Positions 1 to 7,155 of a DNA stretch of 10,707 nt are shown in pieces (the first letter of the stretch is position 1; each line of letters opens with the position of its first letter). The notes beneath the pieces were generated by a model. That model was given only the letters and a program-made list of their open reading frames with translations. It made no database searches and was not told where the DNA came from. Source of the DNA: Tannerella sp. (lineage in GTDB: Bacteria; Bacteroidota; Bacteroidia; Bacteroidales; Tannerellaceae); NCBI GenBank assembly GCA_031279875.1, contig JAITHS010000070.1, positions 1-10,707 of the forward strand, in the 5' to 3' direction. Position numbers and translations under genes: made by a program.

Positions 1-18
1 GGGACGCCACTTTATTAA

Positions 19-38
19 CCGTACACTTCAGTGTACGG
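19..38. repeat. Short perfect hairpin
   Basis: CCGTACACT and AGTGTACGG form a perfect 9-bp inverted repeat separated by 2 nt; as RNA it would fold as an 8-bp stem with a UUCA loop. No T-run follows on the plus strand, so it is not a standard intrinsic terminator in that direction. It may be the 3' end structure of something upstream of the window. Confidence 0.5.
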
Positions 39-114
39 AGAGAGTAGTCATCATATCAACAATAGTCCCGCATGGGACGACACTTGGTTACGCCGCATAC
101 AAGGGTTGTTGCCG

Positions 115-157
115 AAAACCGCTTGCAGGGTTTAAAACCACTGCAAGGGTTTGGGAT
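115..157 (+). repeat. Tandem pair of 19-nt repeat units, related to the copy at the lepA stop
   Basis: Unit 1 (115-133) is aaaaccgcttgcagggttt and unit 2 (134-152) is aaaaccactgcaagggttt, 15 of 19 bases alike, with no gap between them. Unit 2 continues as gggat (153-157); this extended form matches 2167-2190 at 22 of 24 positions. Each unit is a weak palindrome, since the arms aaacc and ggttt pair around an 8-9 nt loop. This looks like a dispersed short repeat family; no mechanism is visible. Confidence 0.6.
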
Positions 158-204
158 ACGGTACCGCCGAATGCCCTGTGCGGTTATTTTGTTGCTAATT
201 CGAC

Positions 205-245
205 CGTTTTCAAGGTTTCAACCAATGGTTGAAACCTTGAAAACG
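205..245. repeat. Perfect 20-bp inverted repeat with 1-nt centre
   Basis: The left arm (205-224) is cgttttcaaggtttcaacca and the right arm (226-245) is its exact reverse complement, around a single A at 225. In RNA or single-stranded DNA this forms a long hairpin. It lies about 75 bp upstream of the lepA promoter. Neither flank carries a T-run, so a classical intrinsic terminator is unlikely. It could be a factor-assisted terminator, a protein-binding palindrome or a remnant of a REP-like or IS-derived element; the sequence does not decide. Confidence 0.75.
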
Positions 246-319
246 AACAAAACTAAGCATATACTGCTAATTTAAATCATAAATAATAGAGGCTGCGGGC
301 TTGATTTTTGTTTGCGCGC

Positions 320-350
320 TTGGAAATTTCCCAATTTTTATCTAATTTTG
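320..350 (+). promoter_or_regulatory. Bacteroidota-type promoter of lepA
   Basis: A TAATTTTG box at 343-350 fits the Bacteroidota -7 consensus TAnnTTTG. A TTG at 320-322 lies 20 nt upstream, the usual spacing for the -33 element of this phylum. Transcription would start near 357, giving a leader of about 18 nt before the ATG at 375. The leader is A-rich without a strong Shine-Dalgarno site, which is normal here. Confidence 0.7.
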
Positions 351-374
351 CACCCTCAAAACAGAATTGAAATC

Positions 375-2168
375 ATGCATAATATACGTAATTTTTGTAT
401 CATAGCGCACATAGACCACGGTAAAAGCACTCTTGCAGACCGTTTGCTTGAGTTTACGCATACCGTTGAGGGCAAGAATATGCAGGAGCAGGTGCTCGAC
501 GACATGGAACTCGAACGCGAACGCGGTATCACCATCAAGAGCCATGCCATACAGATGGAGTATTGCCCGACGCCGAACGATACTTCTTTCACCCTGAATT
601 TAATAGATACCCCCGGTCATGTTGACTTTTCCTACGAAGTATCCCGTTCGATAGCCGCTTGCGAAGGGGCGCTGTTGATTGTGGACGCGGCGCAAGGCAT
701 TCAGGCTCAAACAATTAGCAACCTTTATATGGCTATCGAAAACGACCTCGAAATCATCCCTGTCGTAAACAAGATAGACTTGCCGAGCGCTATGCCGGAA
801 GAAGTTGAAGACCAGATAATTGACCTGTTAGGTTGCAAACGCGAGGAAATAATCCGCGCCAGCGGCAAAACGGGTGAAGGCGTGACGGAAATACTCGACG
901 CTATCGTACAACGCATTCCGCATCCCAAAGGCGACCCCGAAGCGCCGTTGCAATGTCTGATTTTTGATTCCGTTTTTAACCCCTTCAGGGGTATAATCGC
1001 TTATTTTAAGGTAGTTAACGGCATTATCCGCAAGGGCGATATGGTGAAATTCATCGCCACAGAAAAGGAATACGACGCCGACGAGGTAGGTATCCTCAAA
1101 CTTGAAATGAGTCCGCGTAGCGAGGTGCGCACCGGAGATGTGGGCTATATTATTTCGGGTATAAAAACGTCGAAAGAAGTGCGCGTAGGCGACACTATCA
1201 CGCATGTCAAAAACCCTGCTAAAGAGGCTATTGCGGGCTTTGAAGAAGTGAAGCCGATGGTCTTTGCAGGCGTTTATCCTATTGAACCCGAAGATTTTGA
1301 AAACCTGCGCTCGTCGCTGGAAAAACTGCAACTTAACGATGCTTCGCTGACTTTCCAACCTGAAAGCTCGGTAGCGCTCGGCTTCGGCTTCCGGTGCGGT
1401 TTTTTGGGACTGCTACACATGGAAATAATTCAGGAACGACTTGACAGAGAGTTCAATATGGACGTCATTACGACCGTCCCTAATGTGTCGTACAAAGTTT
1501 ATGACAAGAAAGGCGCCTGCATTGAGGTGCATAACCCCAGCGGACTGCCCGACCCGACGCAGATTGACCGTATCGAAGAGCCGTACATCCGCGCTTCCGT
1601 CATAACGCAAACAACTTATATAGGCCCGATTATGACGCTCTGCCTCGGCAAACGCGGGATTTTGGTGCGTCAGGAATATATCACCGGCAACCGTATCGAA
1701 ATCATCTACGACATGCCGCTCGGCGAGATTGTCATTGATTTTTATGACAAACTCAAAAGTATCTCAAAAGGCTATGCGTCATTCGATTACCACATCCACG
1801 ACTACCGTCAGGGTAAGTTGGTCAAGTTAGACATCCTCCTCAACGGTGAATCGGTTGACGCTCTTTCGACGCTGACGCATTTCGACAACAGTGTAGGTTT
1901 CGGGCGGCGTATGTGCGAGAAACTCAAAGAGTTAATCCCACGCCAGCAGTTCGACGTCGCAGTACAGGCTGCTATCGGCGCCAAAATCATCGCCCGCGAA
2001 ACTATCAAAGCCGTGCGCAAAGACGTAACCGCCAAATGCTACGGCGGCGACATCACCCGCAAACGCAAACTGCTTGAAAAACAGAAAGAGGGCAAAAAGC
2101 GTATGAAGCAGATAGGCACGGTAGAAGTGCCGCAAAAAGCGTTTCTGGCAGTGCTGAAATTGGATTGA
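375..2168 (+). CDS. lepA: Elongation factor 4 (LepA), ribosomal back-translocase GTPase
   Basis: A translational GTPase that binds the ribosome and is thought to act on stalled or mis-translocated ribosomes or in initiation/assembly. The product is 597 aa, the usual LepA length. Visible G-motifs are AHIDHGKST (P-loop, residues 11-19), RGITI (switch I, about 50-54), DTPGHVDF (switch II, 78-85, with the catalytic-type His), NKID (132-135) and SGK (163-165). The LepA-specific C-terminal domain is intact, ending with the basic stretch around [18 protein letters not shown] and [14 protein letters not shown] chose the ATG at 375 because [19 protein letters not shown] is the family N-terminus; the frame stays open to 312, but that would start with TTG upstream of the predicted -7 box and transcript start. 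It is monocistronic with its own promoter and faces capA convergently. The stop codon lies inside a dispersed repeat. Confidence 0.97.
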   Translation: MHNIRNFCIIAHIDHGKSTLADRLLEFTHTVEGKNMQEQVLDDMELERERGITIKSHAIQMEYCPTPNDTSFTLNLIDTPGHVDFSYEVSRSIAACEGALLIVDAAQGIQAQTISNLYMAIENDLEIIPVVNKIDLPSAMPEEVEDQIIDLLGCKREEIIRASGKTGEGVTEILDAIVQRIPHPKGDPEAPLQCLIFDSVFNPFRGIIAYFKVVNGIIRKGDMVKFIATEKEYDADEVGILKLEMSPRSEVRTGDVGYIISGIKTSKEVRVGDTITHVKNPAKEAIAGFEEVKPMVFAGVYPIEPEDFENLRSSLEKLQLNDASLTFQPESSVALGFGFRCGFLGLLHMEIIQERLDREFNMDVITTVPNVSYKVYDKKGACIEVHNPSGLPDPTQIDRIEEPYIRASVITQTTYIGPIMTLCLGKRGILVRQEYITGNRIEIIYDMPLGEIVIDFYDKLKSISKGYASFDYHIHDYRQGKLVKLDILLNGESVDALSTLTHFDNSVGFGRRMCEKLKELIPRQQFDVAVQAAIGAKIIARETIKAVRKDVTAKCYGGDITRKRKLLEKQKEGKKRMKQIGTVEVPQKAFLAVLKLD

Positions 2169-2190
2169 AACCGCTGCAAGGGTTTGGGAT
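2167..2190. repeat. Third copy of the dispersed repeat, overlapping the lepA stop codon
   Basis: This stretch matches 134-157 at 22 of 24 positions, with the 17-base core ctgcaagggtttgggat identical. It starts within the lepA TGA (2166-2168) and fills most of the 28-nt gap between the convergent lepA and capA stops (2169-2196). The arms aaacc and ggttt could form a short hairpin, but there is no T-run on either strand, so a terminator role is only a possibility. Confidence 0.6.
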
Positions 2191-2196
2191 GAACTG

Positions 2197-3219
2197 CTAT
2201 TTTCGTGCTATTGCGCCTTCGTCGGAGATTGATAATTCGGTTTCGGGGAAGTCAAGCGTTGTGAGGCGTCGTATTTCGCGTGCGGCGAGGTGTTGAAGGT
2301 CGATGACGGGTCCTTGTTTGTCGATTTGCAGGCATGAGTAGATGTGTCCTTTGAGGAAGCGTCCGTTGATGTCGGTTTCGACTTTCACAATAGGAGCGTA
2401 TCCGCTTATACCGGCGATGTTGAACCTGCCGGCGGTGCAGAAGTTACCCATGCTGTAGGCTATAAAGCGGTCGTTATACATTTCGACGGCTCGTACAACG
2501 TGCGGTCCGTGTCCGAAAACGATGTCTGCTCCGGCATCAATCACGGCGTGGGCAAAGTCGTAAACGTTGCCCCTGTTTTGTCCGAGAAAAAATTCTGTTT
2601 TTCTTGTTACTCGGTTATGGGCGCTGCCTTCGGCGCCGCCGTGAAATGACACGATAACGATGTCGCAAACCGAGTCTAACATGGCGACAAGGCGTTGTGC
2701 TTTTTTGATGTCGGTAATTTGTACCGTTCCGGAGTTGGGAGCGAAGCCGCAGAAGCCATATTTGATGCTGTCGAGAGTAAAAGTATCCGTTTCGCAGACG
2801 TTTTCTAACCCTGCAAAGTGGAGTTGTGCTTTTTGAAGCACTTTTACGGTGTTATCCTTTCCTTCCCGTCCGAAGTCGGCATTATGATTGTTGGCGATAT
2901 TGATAATGTCAAACCCTGCGTTAAGGAGATGGTTGACGTATTTGTCGGGCATTCGGAAGAAGTAGCAATGACTTTTGCACGGTTTAGGTATTCCGCCGCT
3001 GTTGAGGAAGCATCCTTCGAGGTTGCCGAAAGTGATGTCGGCGTTTTGCAGTATATTGTTGACATTTCGGAAGAGGCTGTCGCCGTTGTGCGGCGGCAGT
3101 CCGGCTTCTGCGGGATAGTTAGAGCCGAGCATTATGTCGCCTGTTCCGATGATAGTTACGTTACGTTGTGCAACCGCTACTGATGATGCGCATATCAGGA
3201 TAATTAAAAGTCTAATCAT
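2197..3219 (-). CDS. CapA-family (PGA_cap) secreted metallophosphatase-like protein
   Basis: 340 aa. Residues 1-18 look like a signal peptide (hydrophobic LLIILICASSVAVA, cleavage after AVA-Q); the Cys at 10 lacks a good lipobox, so export rather than lipidation is favoured. The rest matches the bacterial capsule-synthesis CapA/PGA_cap domain, related to calcineurin-like phosphatases: GDIMLG (27-32), GNLE (65-68), NNHN (110-113), SFHGG (191-195), GHGPH (236-240) and SMGNF (256-260). In Bacillus, CapA/PgsA is needed for poly-gamma-glutamate synthesis and export, but no capB/capC-like genes lie here, so polyglutamate production cannot be inferred. The ATG lies 3 nt after the RelA/SpoT stop, so the two are almost certainly co-transcribed and capA is the last gene of the leftward block. 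The family call is firm; the substrate is unknown. Confidence 0.88.
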   Translation of the reverse strand: MIRLLIILICASSVAVAQRNVTIIGTGDIMLGSNYPAEAGLPPHNGDSLFRNVNNILQNADITFGNLEGCFLNSGGIPKPCKSHCYFFRMPDKYVNHLLNAGFDIINIANNHNADFGREGKDNTVKVLQKAQLHFAGLENVCETDTFTLDSIKYGFCGFAPNSGTVQITDIKKAQRLVAMLDSVCDIVIVSFHGGAEGSAHNRVTRKTEFFLGQNRGNVYDFAHAVIDAGADIVFGHGPHVVRAVEMYNDRFIAYSMGNFCTAGRFNIAGISGYAPIVKVETDINGRFLKGHIYSCLQIDKQGPVIDLQHLAAREIRRLTTLDFPETELSISDEGAIARK

Positions 3220-3222
3220 TGT

Positions 3223-5532
3223 TTATTCTACTCTGTAAGCTTTGTGGATATTTTCTAATTTGAGGAACGATTTGATAATTTTTTTGACATCGCAGACGTC
3301 ATGAACGAGCATATTGGCAGAGCATTCGAATATACTTCCTTTTACTTCAACGTGGAGGCTTATGATGTTGATATTAAACTCCGAGATAGTTTTTGATATA
3401 TCCATCAGTATTCCTACTCGGTCGATACCGTTAACGGCTATCGTAGCTTCAAAGGAATTATTGACATGGCTGCTCCAGACGGTCTTTCGGATATGTTCTC
3501 CCAAGCTGCTTTTGAGCAGTTGTCCTTCGGGGCAGTCGGTTTTATGTACAATTAATTTATTGTCTTTAACAAAGCCGAACACATTATCTCCGGGTATGGG
3601 GTTACAGCATTTAGCGGCTATGTAGTTACGATTGCAGAGGGCATCTTCACGCAGTTCGTAAGTTTTTTTGCGGTCGAATTTATCCGGTTCGGGTTCGTCG
3701 GTTGGGGTTTCGTTTGCGGGCTGTTCGCTGTCGGACGATTGTTTGTCGCCACCTCCGAGTACTCTCATTAATTTTCTTGTCCAGTTGTTACTTTTTTTAT
3801 TTTTGAGTAGCGAGCTTATGTCTTCGGGCAAAACGATAACGCCTTTTGAAATGGCGGCAAAAAAATCTTCACGGTGTATAAATCCGTAATGAGCCTTAAC
3901 ACGGTCGATGTGAGACTGTGATGCTTCGATGTTTTTTTTCTCAAAAGCATTGAGCAACATAATCTCGCCTGCTTTTGCATGTTCTTCTTTGGCGCGTCTT
4001 AAACCACGTTCTATGAGCGTGCGGGCTTTGGGAGTTACTACGAAATTGAGCCATTCGGGTTGTGGCGTTTGTGTTTTGACGGAAACTATTTCTACCTGAT
4101 CTCCCATTTCGAGGACATAGTTAGGAGGTAAAAGTTTTCTGTTGACCTTTGCTCCTACGCATGTGTTACCGAGATTTGTATGTAGTGCATAAGCAAAATC
4201 GAGAACGGTAGAATCTCGCGGAATAGTTCTTATTTCTCCCTTTGGCGTGAAAACTTCTATGGAATAGAAACTTAAAATAAGGTCTTTGAGTTTGTCCACT
4301 TGCCCTTCTCCGGGGTTTTTGAGAATTTCTTTGACTGATTTCAACCACTGGTCGATATCTGCTCCTGCGTGTGTTGTGTTTTCGTAGTTGTAATCTTCTG
4401 TTGTTTTGTTTGGTTTTAGTTTGTCTTCCTGATATTTCCAGTGAGCCGCAAGTCCGTTTTCGTCGATTTCATGCATCCTTGTGCTGCGAATCTGTACTTC
4501 GATCCATTTCCCATCCGGTCCCATAACGGTAAGGTGGAGGGCTTGATAGCCATTAGGTTTAGGTCGGGTGATATAGTCGCGCAGCCGGTTTCGCTTTGAT
4601 TTATAAATGGAGGTAATATTGGTGTAAATTTCCCAGCACATACCTTTCTCGGCGGAATAGTCAACGGGGTCAAACACTATTCTGAGTGCGAAAACATCGT
4701 AGATTTCATCAAAGGGGACGTTGTATCTGCGCATTTTTTTCCATATAGAATAAACCGATTTGACACGTGCATTTATTTTATATGTCATTGGTTTTGCTTT
4801 GAGTGCCTCCTGTAACGATACTGCAAATTTAGTCTCTGTCTGTAGCCTTTTATCTTGGGTAACGGCGACTTTTTCTCTAATGAGCTGGTATTCTTCGGGA
4901 TGTTCGTATTTGAAGCTAAGGTCTTCAAGTTCCGATTTGACGGCGAAAAAACCGAGCCTGTGTGCAATCGGCGCGTAAATATTCATTGTCTCGGCGGTGA
5001 TTTTCTGTTGCTTGTCGGGTGCCATCCAATCCAGAGTGCGCATGTTATGAAGCCTGTCGGCTATCTTAATAATTGCTACACGGACGTCTTCACACATTGT
5101 GAGTAATAATAAGCGCATATTGTCAACTTGTTTGTCGTCAACGTTGGCAAAGTCGAGTGCGGGAATTTTTGTTACTCCTTTAACGATTAAGGCAACTTGA
5201 TTACCGAAATCTTGTGCGGTAACAGGATATTCAGTATCTTCAACTACGTCGTGCAGCAGTGCGGCGCAGATAGATGTGGAGCCGAGTTTCATCTCATTCG
5301 ATATGATAATCGCGACTTGAAGCGGATGTGTTATATATGGCGATCCGTCTTTGCGCGGTTTCCCCGAAGAGTGCGCGAGGTTGGCGTAATTGAATGCCTT
5401 AGTGATGATTTCAACTTTATGCCGGTGCTTGGAGTTGACATACGATGTCATCAATGTCTCAAAAAGTTCCTGTACCATATAATCATCATTGATTTTTTTC
5501 CTTCTTGCTTTTTCTGCTTCTTCTTTCGTCAT
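3223..5532 (-). CDS. Long RelA/SpoT-family (p)ppGpp synthetase/hydrolase
   Basis: 769 aa, full length for a long RSH enzyme, which makes (p)ppGpp from ATP and GDP/GTP and hydrolyses it. Domains in order: HD hydrolase (about 40-195) with the metal-binding pair in LLHDVVEDT (H94, D95), so hydrolase activity is expected; synthetase (about 245-370) with RVKSVYSIWKKM (256-267), DVFALRIVF (D279), PKPNGYQALH (324-333) and EVQIRS (E345); TGS (about 425-484); an acidic, low-complexity linker (about 595-622); zinc-finger-like region with CC at 642-643, H663 and C667; ACT domain (about 694-769). Both catalytic halves keep key residues, so I infer a bifunctional enzyme; whether it is called relA or spoT cannot be settled here. 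It follows the transglycosylase gene by 44 nt, the largest gap of the block, and precedes capA by 3 nt. Confidence 0.96.
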   Translation of the reverse strand: MTKEEAEKARRKKINDDYMVQELFETLMTSYVNSKHRHKVEIITKAFNYANLAHSSGKPRKDGSPYITHPLQVAIIISNEMKLGSTSICAALLHDVVEDTEYPVTAQDFGNQVALIVKGVTKIPALDFANVDDKQVDNMRLLLLTMCEDVRVAIIKIADRLHNMRTLDWMAPDKQQKITAETMNIYAPIAHRLGFFAVKSELEDLSFKYEHPEEYQLIREKVAVTQDKRLQTETKFAVSLQEALKAKPMTYKINARVKSVYSIWKKMRRYNVPFDEIYDVFALRIVFDPVDYSAEKGMCWEIYTNITSIYKSKRNRLRDYITRPKPNGYQALHLTVMGPDGKWIEVQIRSTRMHEIDENGLAAHWKYQEDKLKPNKTTEDYNYENTTHAGADIDQWLKSVKEILKNPGEGQVDKLKDLILSFYSIEVFTPKGEIRTIPRDSTVLDFAYALHTNLGNTCVGAKVNRKLLPPNYVLEMGDQVEIVSVKTQTPQPEWLNFVVTPKARTLIERGLRRAKEEHAKAGEIMLLNAFEKKNIEASQSHIDRVKAHYGFIHREDFFAAISKGVIVLPEDISSLLKNKKSNNWTRKLMRVLGGGDKQSSDSEQPANETPTDEPEPDKFDRKKTYELREDALCNRNYIAAKCCNPIPGDNVFGFVKDNKLIVHKTDCPEGQLLKSSLGEHIRKTVWSSHVNNSFEATIAVNGIDRVGILMDISKTISEFNINIISLHVEVKGSIFECSANMLVHDVCDVKKIIKSFLKLENIHKAYRVE

Positions 5533-5576
5533 AGCTATAATATTTTAAGTTAATATTGACCGGTCTGATGTTATAT

Positions 5577-7142
5577 TCAGACTGCGGGAATGATAAGTTT
5601 CTGCCCTACATGCAGATTAGTAGATGTCAATCCGTTGGCGTCCTGAAGTTTTTTTACCGTCATGCCGGGGTATTTTTGGGCTATGCCGTAGAGGGAATCG
5701 CCGGATTGCACGGTGTAAGATTTCGAGGCGGATTTCGAGGTTTGTTTGGTTGGTTGGTTTTGCGTTTGGGTTGCTTTCGATGTTGGCGTCGATGTTGCCT
5801 TCGGTGTTGCATTTGATGTTGCCTTCGGTGTTGAGGTGGTGGTGGTGGCGAACCGTATTCCGCCGTTATCGATAAATACTTTGAGATTGCTTCCTGTTGC
5901 CGGTTTACGTGCGCGTATATTTCCGTTCCAGCGTCTTAAATCTGTAATACTAACGCCATAAAGATTTGATATACTGTGCATTGTTTCTCCTGCTTTTACT
6001 TTGTGAGTGATCCTTTCTTTGCGGTTTTCGGGGTTTTTGAAGTCAACGGGAGTACAGTACGCGAGCAGGGAATCGCGCCGGTAGGCATACATGCTGTCGG
6101 ACATGGCCACAAACGACCTTGTCCTGTCGATCGGCAGTCGCAGTACCGACGGACGAACATTTCCCGGTATTACTTCTCTTTTATACTGCGGGTTATAGAA
6201 CCTGATAGCTTCCTTTTCCATCTGTAAAACGGCGGCTATCTGGTCGAAATGAAGCGGACGTTCTACCAGAACCGTATCTGTTGCTACGGAGAAATCGGCT
6301 CTGACAGGGCAAAGGTTATGTTCGCAGTGATATGTCATAACATAAGCGGCGGCCATAAACATAGGTACGTAAGAGCGTGTTTCGCGCGGCAGATATTGGA
6401 AAATATTCCAGAAATCCATATTGCCTTTGGCGCGTCGGATAGCTTTTTCTACGTTGCCCGGACCGCAGTTGTAGGCGGCTAATGCGAGCAGCCAGTCGTC
6501 GAAGGTGTTATACATCTGGACGAAATATTTACAGGCGGCTAATGTTGCCTTTTCGGGGTCGTAGCGTTCGTCGATGAGGCTGTTGATTTCCATTCCGTAA
6601 ACTTTGCCGGTAGGGAGAATAAATTGCCACAGCCCTGCGGCGCCGGCATGGGACTGTACGGTCGGGTTGAGGGCGCTTTCAACTACGGCGAGGTATTTGA
6701 GTTCGAGCGGCAAGCCGTGAGCATCAAGGTGTTGCTCTATCATCGGAAAATAAAAATCAGCCATACCCATTATACTGCGCATCCAGCGGCGCATTTTGAC
6801 GGTATAACGGTCGATACATGTGCGTACGGTCTTGTTGTAAGTCATCGGTATTACGAACGGCATGCGTGCTATACGGTCGCGATATGTTTCTTCGTCAAAG
6901 ATGGGGTTGATGTCTTCGTCGGAGCAGAACTCTTCCGGTTTGGTAAAATGTTGCAGATGCCATCCTTCGAGCAATTGATGCAGGTTTTCGTCGAGCGCTT
7001 CCGGCAGATATCCTACGATAGAGTCGATTTGCTGTAGTTCGGGCAAGGTGTCGTTAGGATTATAATCGTCGTCCTGACTGCGCTGTGCGTTTGCAGAGGT
7101 AAAAATAATGGAAATAATCAGTATCAAATGTAACTTTTTCAT
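5577..7142 (-). CDS. mltD: MltD-type membrane-bound lytic murein transglycosylase with two LysM domains
   Basis: 521 aa. It cleaves the MurNAc-GlcNAc bond of peptidoglycan to give anhydro-MurNAc ends, acting in the periplasm. Residues 1-19 are a signal peptide (cleavage ANA-Q). The SLT/GH23 domain spans about 125-265: catalytic Glu in AVVES (E155), GLWQF (170-174) and AAYNCGPGN (222-230). Two LysM peptidoglycan-binding repeats follow, about 379-424 (HKVKAGETMHSISNLYGV) and 475-520 (YTVQSGDSLYGIAQKY). A Thr/Ser/Lys/Pro-rich linker (433-474) built partly of octapeptide repeats joins them. E. coli MltD is a lipoprotein; no lipobox Cys is seen here, so anchoring may differ. The gene sits between DUF5683 (13-nt gap) and the RelA/SpoT gene (44-nt gap). 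I am sure of the family; the symbol follows domain layout only. Confidence 0.93.
   Translation of the reverse strand: MKKLHLILIISIIFTSANAQRSQDDDYNPNDTLPELQQIDSIVGYLPEALDENLHQLLEGWHLQHFTKPEEFCSDEDINPIFDEETYRDRIARMPFVIPMTYNKTVRTCIDRYTVKMRRWMRSIMGMADFYFPMIEQHLDAHGLPLELKYLAVVESALNPTVQSHAGAAGLWQFILPTGKVYGMEINSLIDERYDPEKATLAACKYFVQMYNTFDDWLLALAAYNCGPGNVEKAIRRAKGNMDFWNIFQYLPRETRSYVPMFMAAAYVMTYHCEHNLCPVRADFSVATDTVLVERPLHFDQIAAVLQMEKEAIRFYNPQYKREVIPGNVRPSVLRLPIDRTRSFVAMSDSMYAYRRDSLLAYCTPVDFKNPENRKERITHKVKAGETMHSISNLYGVSITDLRRWNGNIRARKPATGSNLKVFIDNGGIRFATTTTSTPKATSNATPKATSTPTSKATQTQNQPTKQTSKSASKSYTVQSGDSLYGIAQKYPGMTVKKLQDANGLTSTNLHVGQKLIIPAV
5767..5833 (-). repeat. 24-bp in-frame tandem repeat in the transglycosylase linker
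   Basis: The 19-mer gatgttgccttcggtgttg occurs exactly at 5791-5809 and 5815-5833, 24 nt apart, and a degraded copy (14 of 19) lies at 5767-5785. The period equals eight codons and encodes related octapeptides (TPKATSNA, TPKATSTP, TSKATQTQ) in the linker between the two LysM domains. A run of four ACC (Thr) codons adjoins it at about 5835-5847. Unit gain or loss would change linker length without shifting the frame. Confidence 0.7.
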
Positions 7143-7155
7143 ATTATTTCAGCAT

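Larger units (their letters stand above)
1..374. other. Repeat-rich intergenic region upstream of lepA, no convincing gene
   Basis: No protein family is recognisable in any frame. Seen directly: a 9-bp stem at 19-38, a 5-bp stem at 65-78 (gtccc-gcat-gggac), a partial direct repeat (1-17 against 74-90, 14 of 17 bases alike), a tandem pair of 19-nt units at 115-152, a 5-bp stem accgc/gcggt at 163-184 followed by tatttt, a perfect 20-bp inverted repeat at 205-245, and the lepA promoter at 320-350. One frame (2-232) is open from the window edge but has no ATG and overlaps all these repeats, so it may be a chance frame or the tail of an upstream gene. A 67-codon ATG frame at 72-275 covers the same repeats. 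The density of repeats suggests non-coding, possibly mobile-repeat-derived DNA (inference). Confidence 0.6.

Noticed and set aside
163..190. Possible intrinsic terminator (accgc/gcggt stem followed by tatttt)
   Set aside because: The stem is only 5 bp with a 12-nt loop and the T-run is broken; too weak to call.
72..275. 67-codon ATG frame on the plus strand upstream of lepA
   Set aside because: It spans the tandem 19-mers and the perfect palindrome, has no recognisable family, and its composition follows the repeats; no promoter box was found in front of it.
312..374. N-terminal extension of lepA from a TTG codon
   Set aside because: The extension would begin upstream of the predicted -7 box and transcript start (about 357), and [19 protein letters not shown] from the ATG at 375 is the normal family start.
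828..1358. 176-codon minus-strand frame inside lepA
   Set aside because: It is antisense to a well-conserved gene, shows no family motif, and looks like a shadow of lepA codon use.
4764..4769. CACGTG hexamer as a second parS core
   Set aside because: Its flanks (tttga on the left, catt on the right) do not match the ParB-site arms; about two to three CACGTG hexamers are expected by chance in a window this long.
5533..5576. Separate promoter for the RelA/SpoT gene in the 44-nt gap, with the palindrome gaccggtc at 5558-5565
   Set aside because: No TAnnTTTG box is present on the minus strand, and an 8-bp palindrome alone is not informative.
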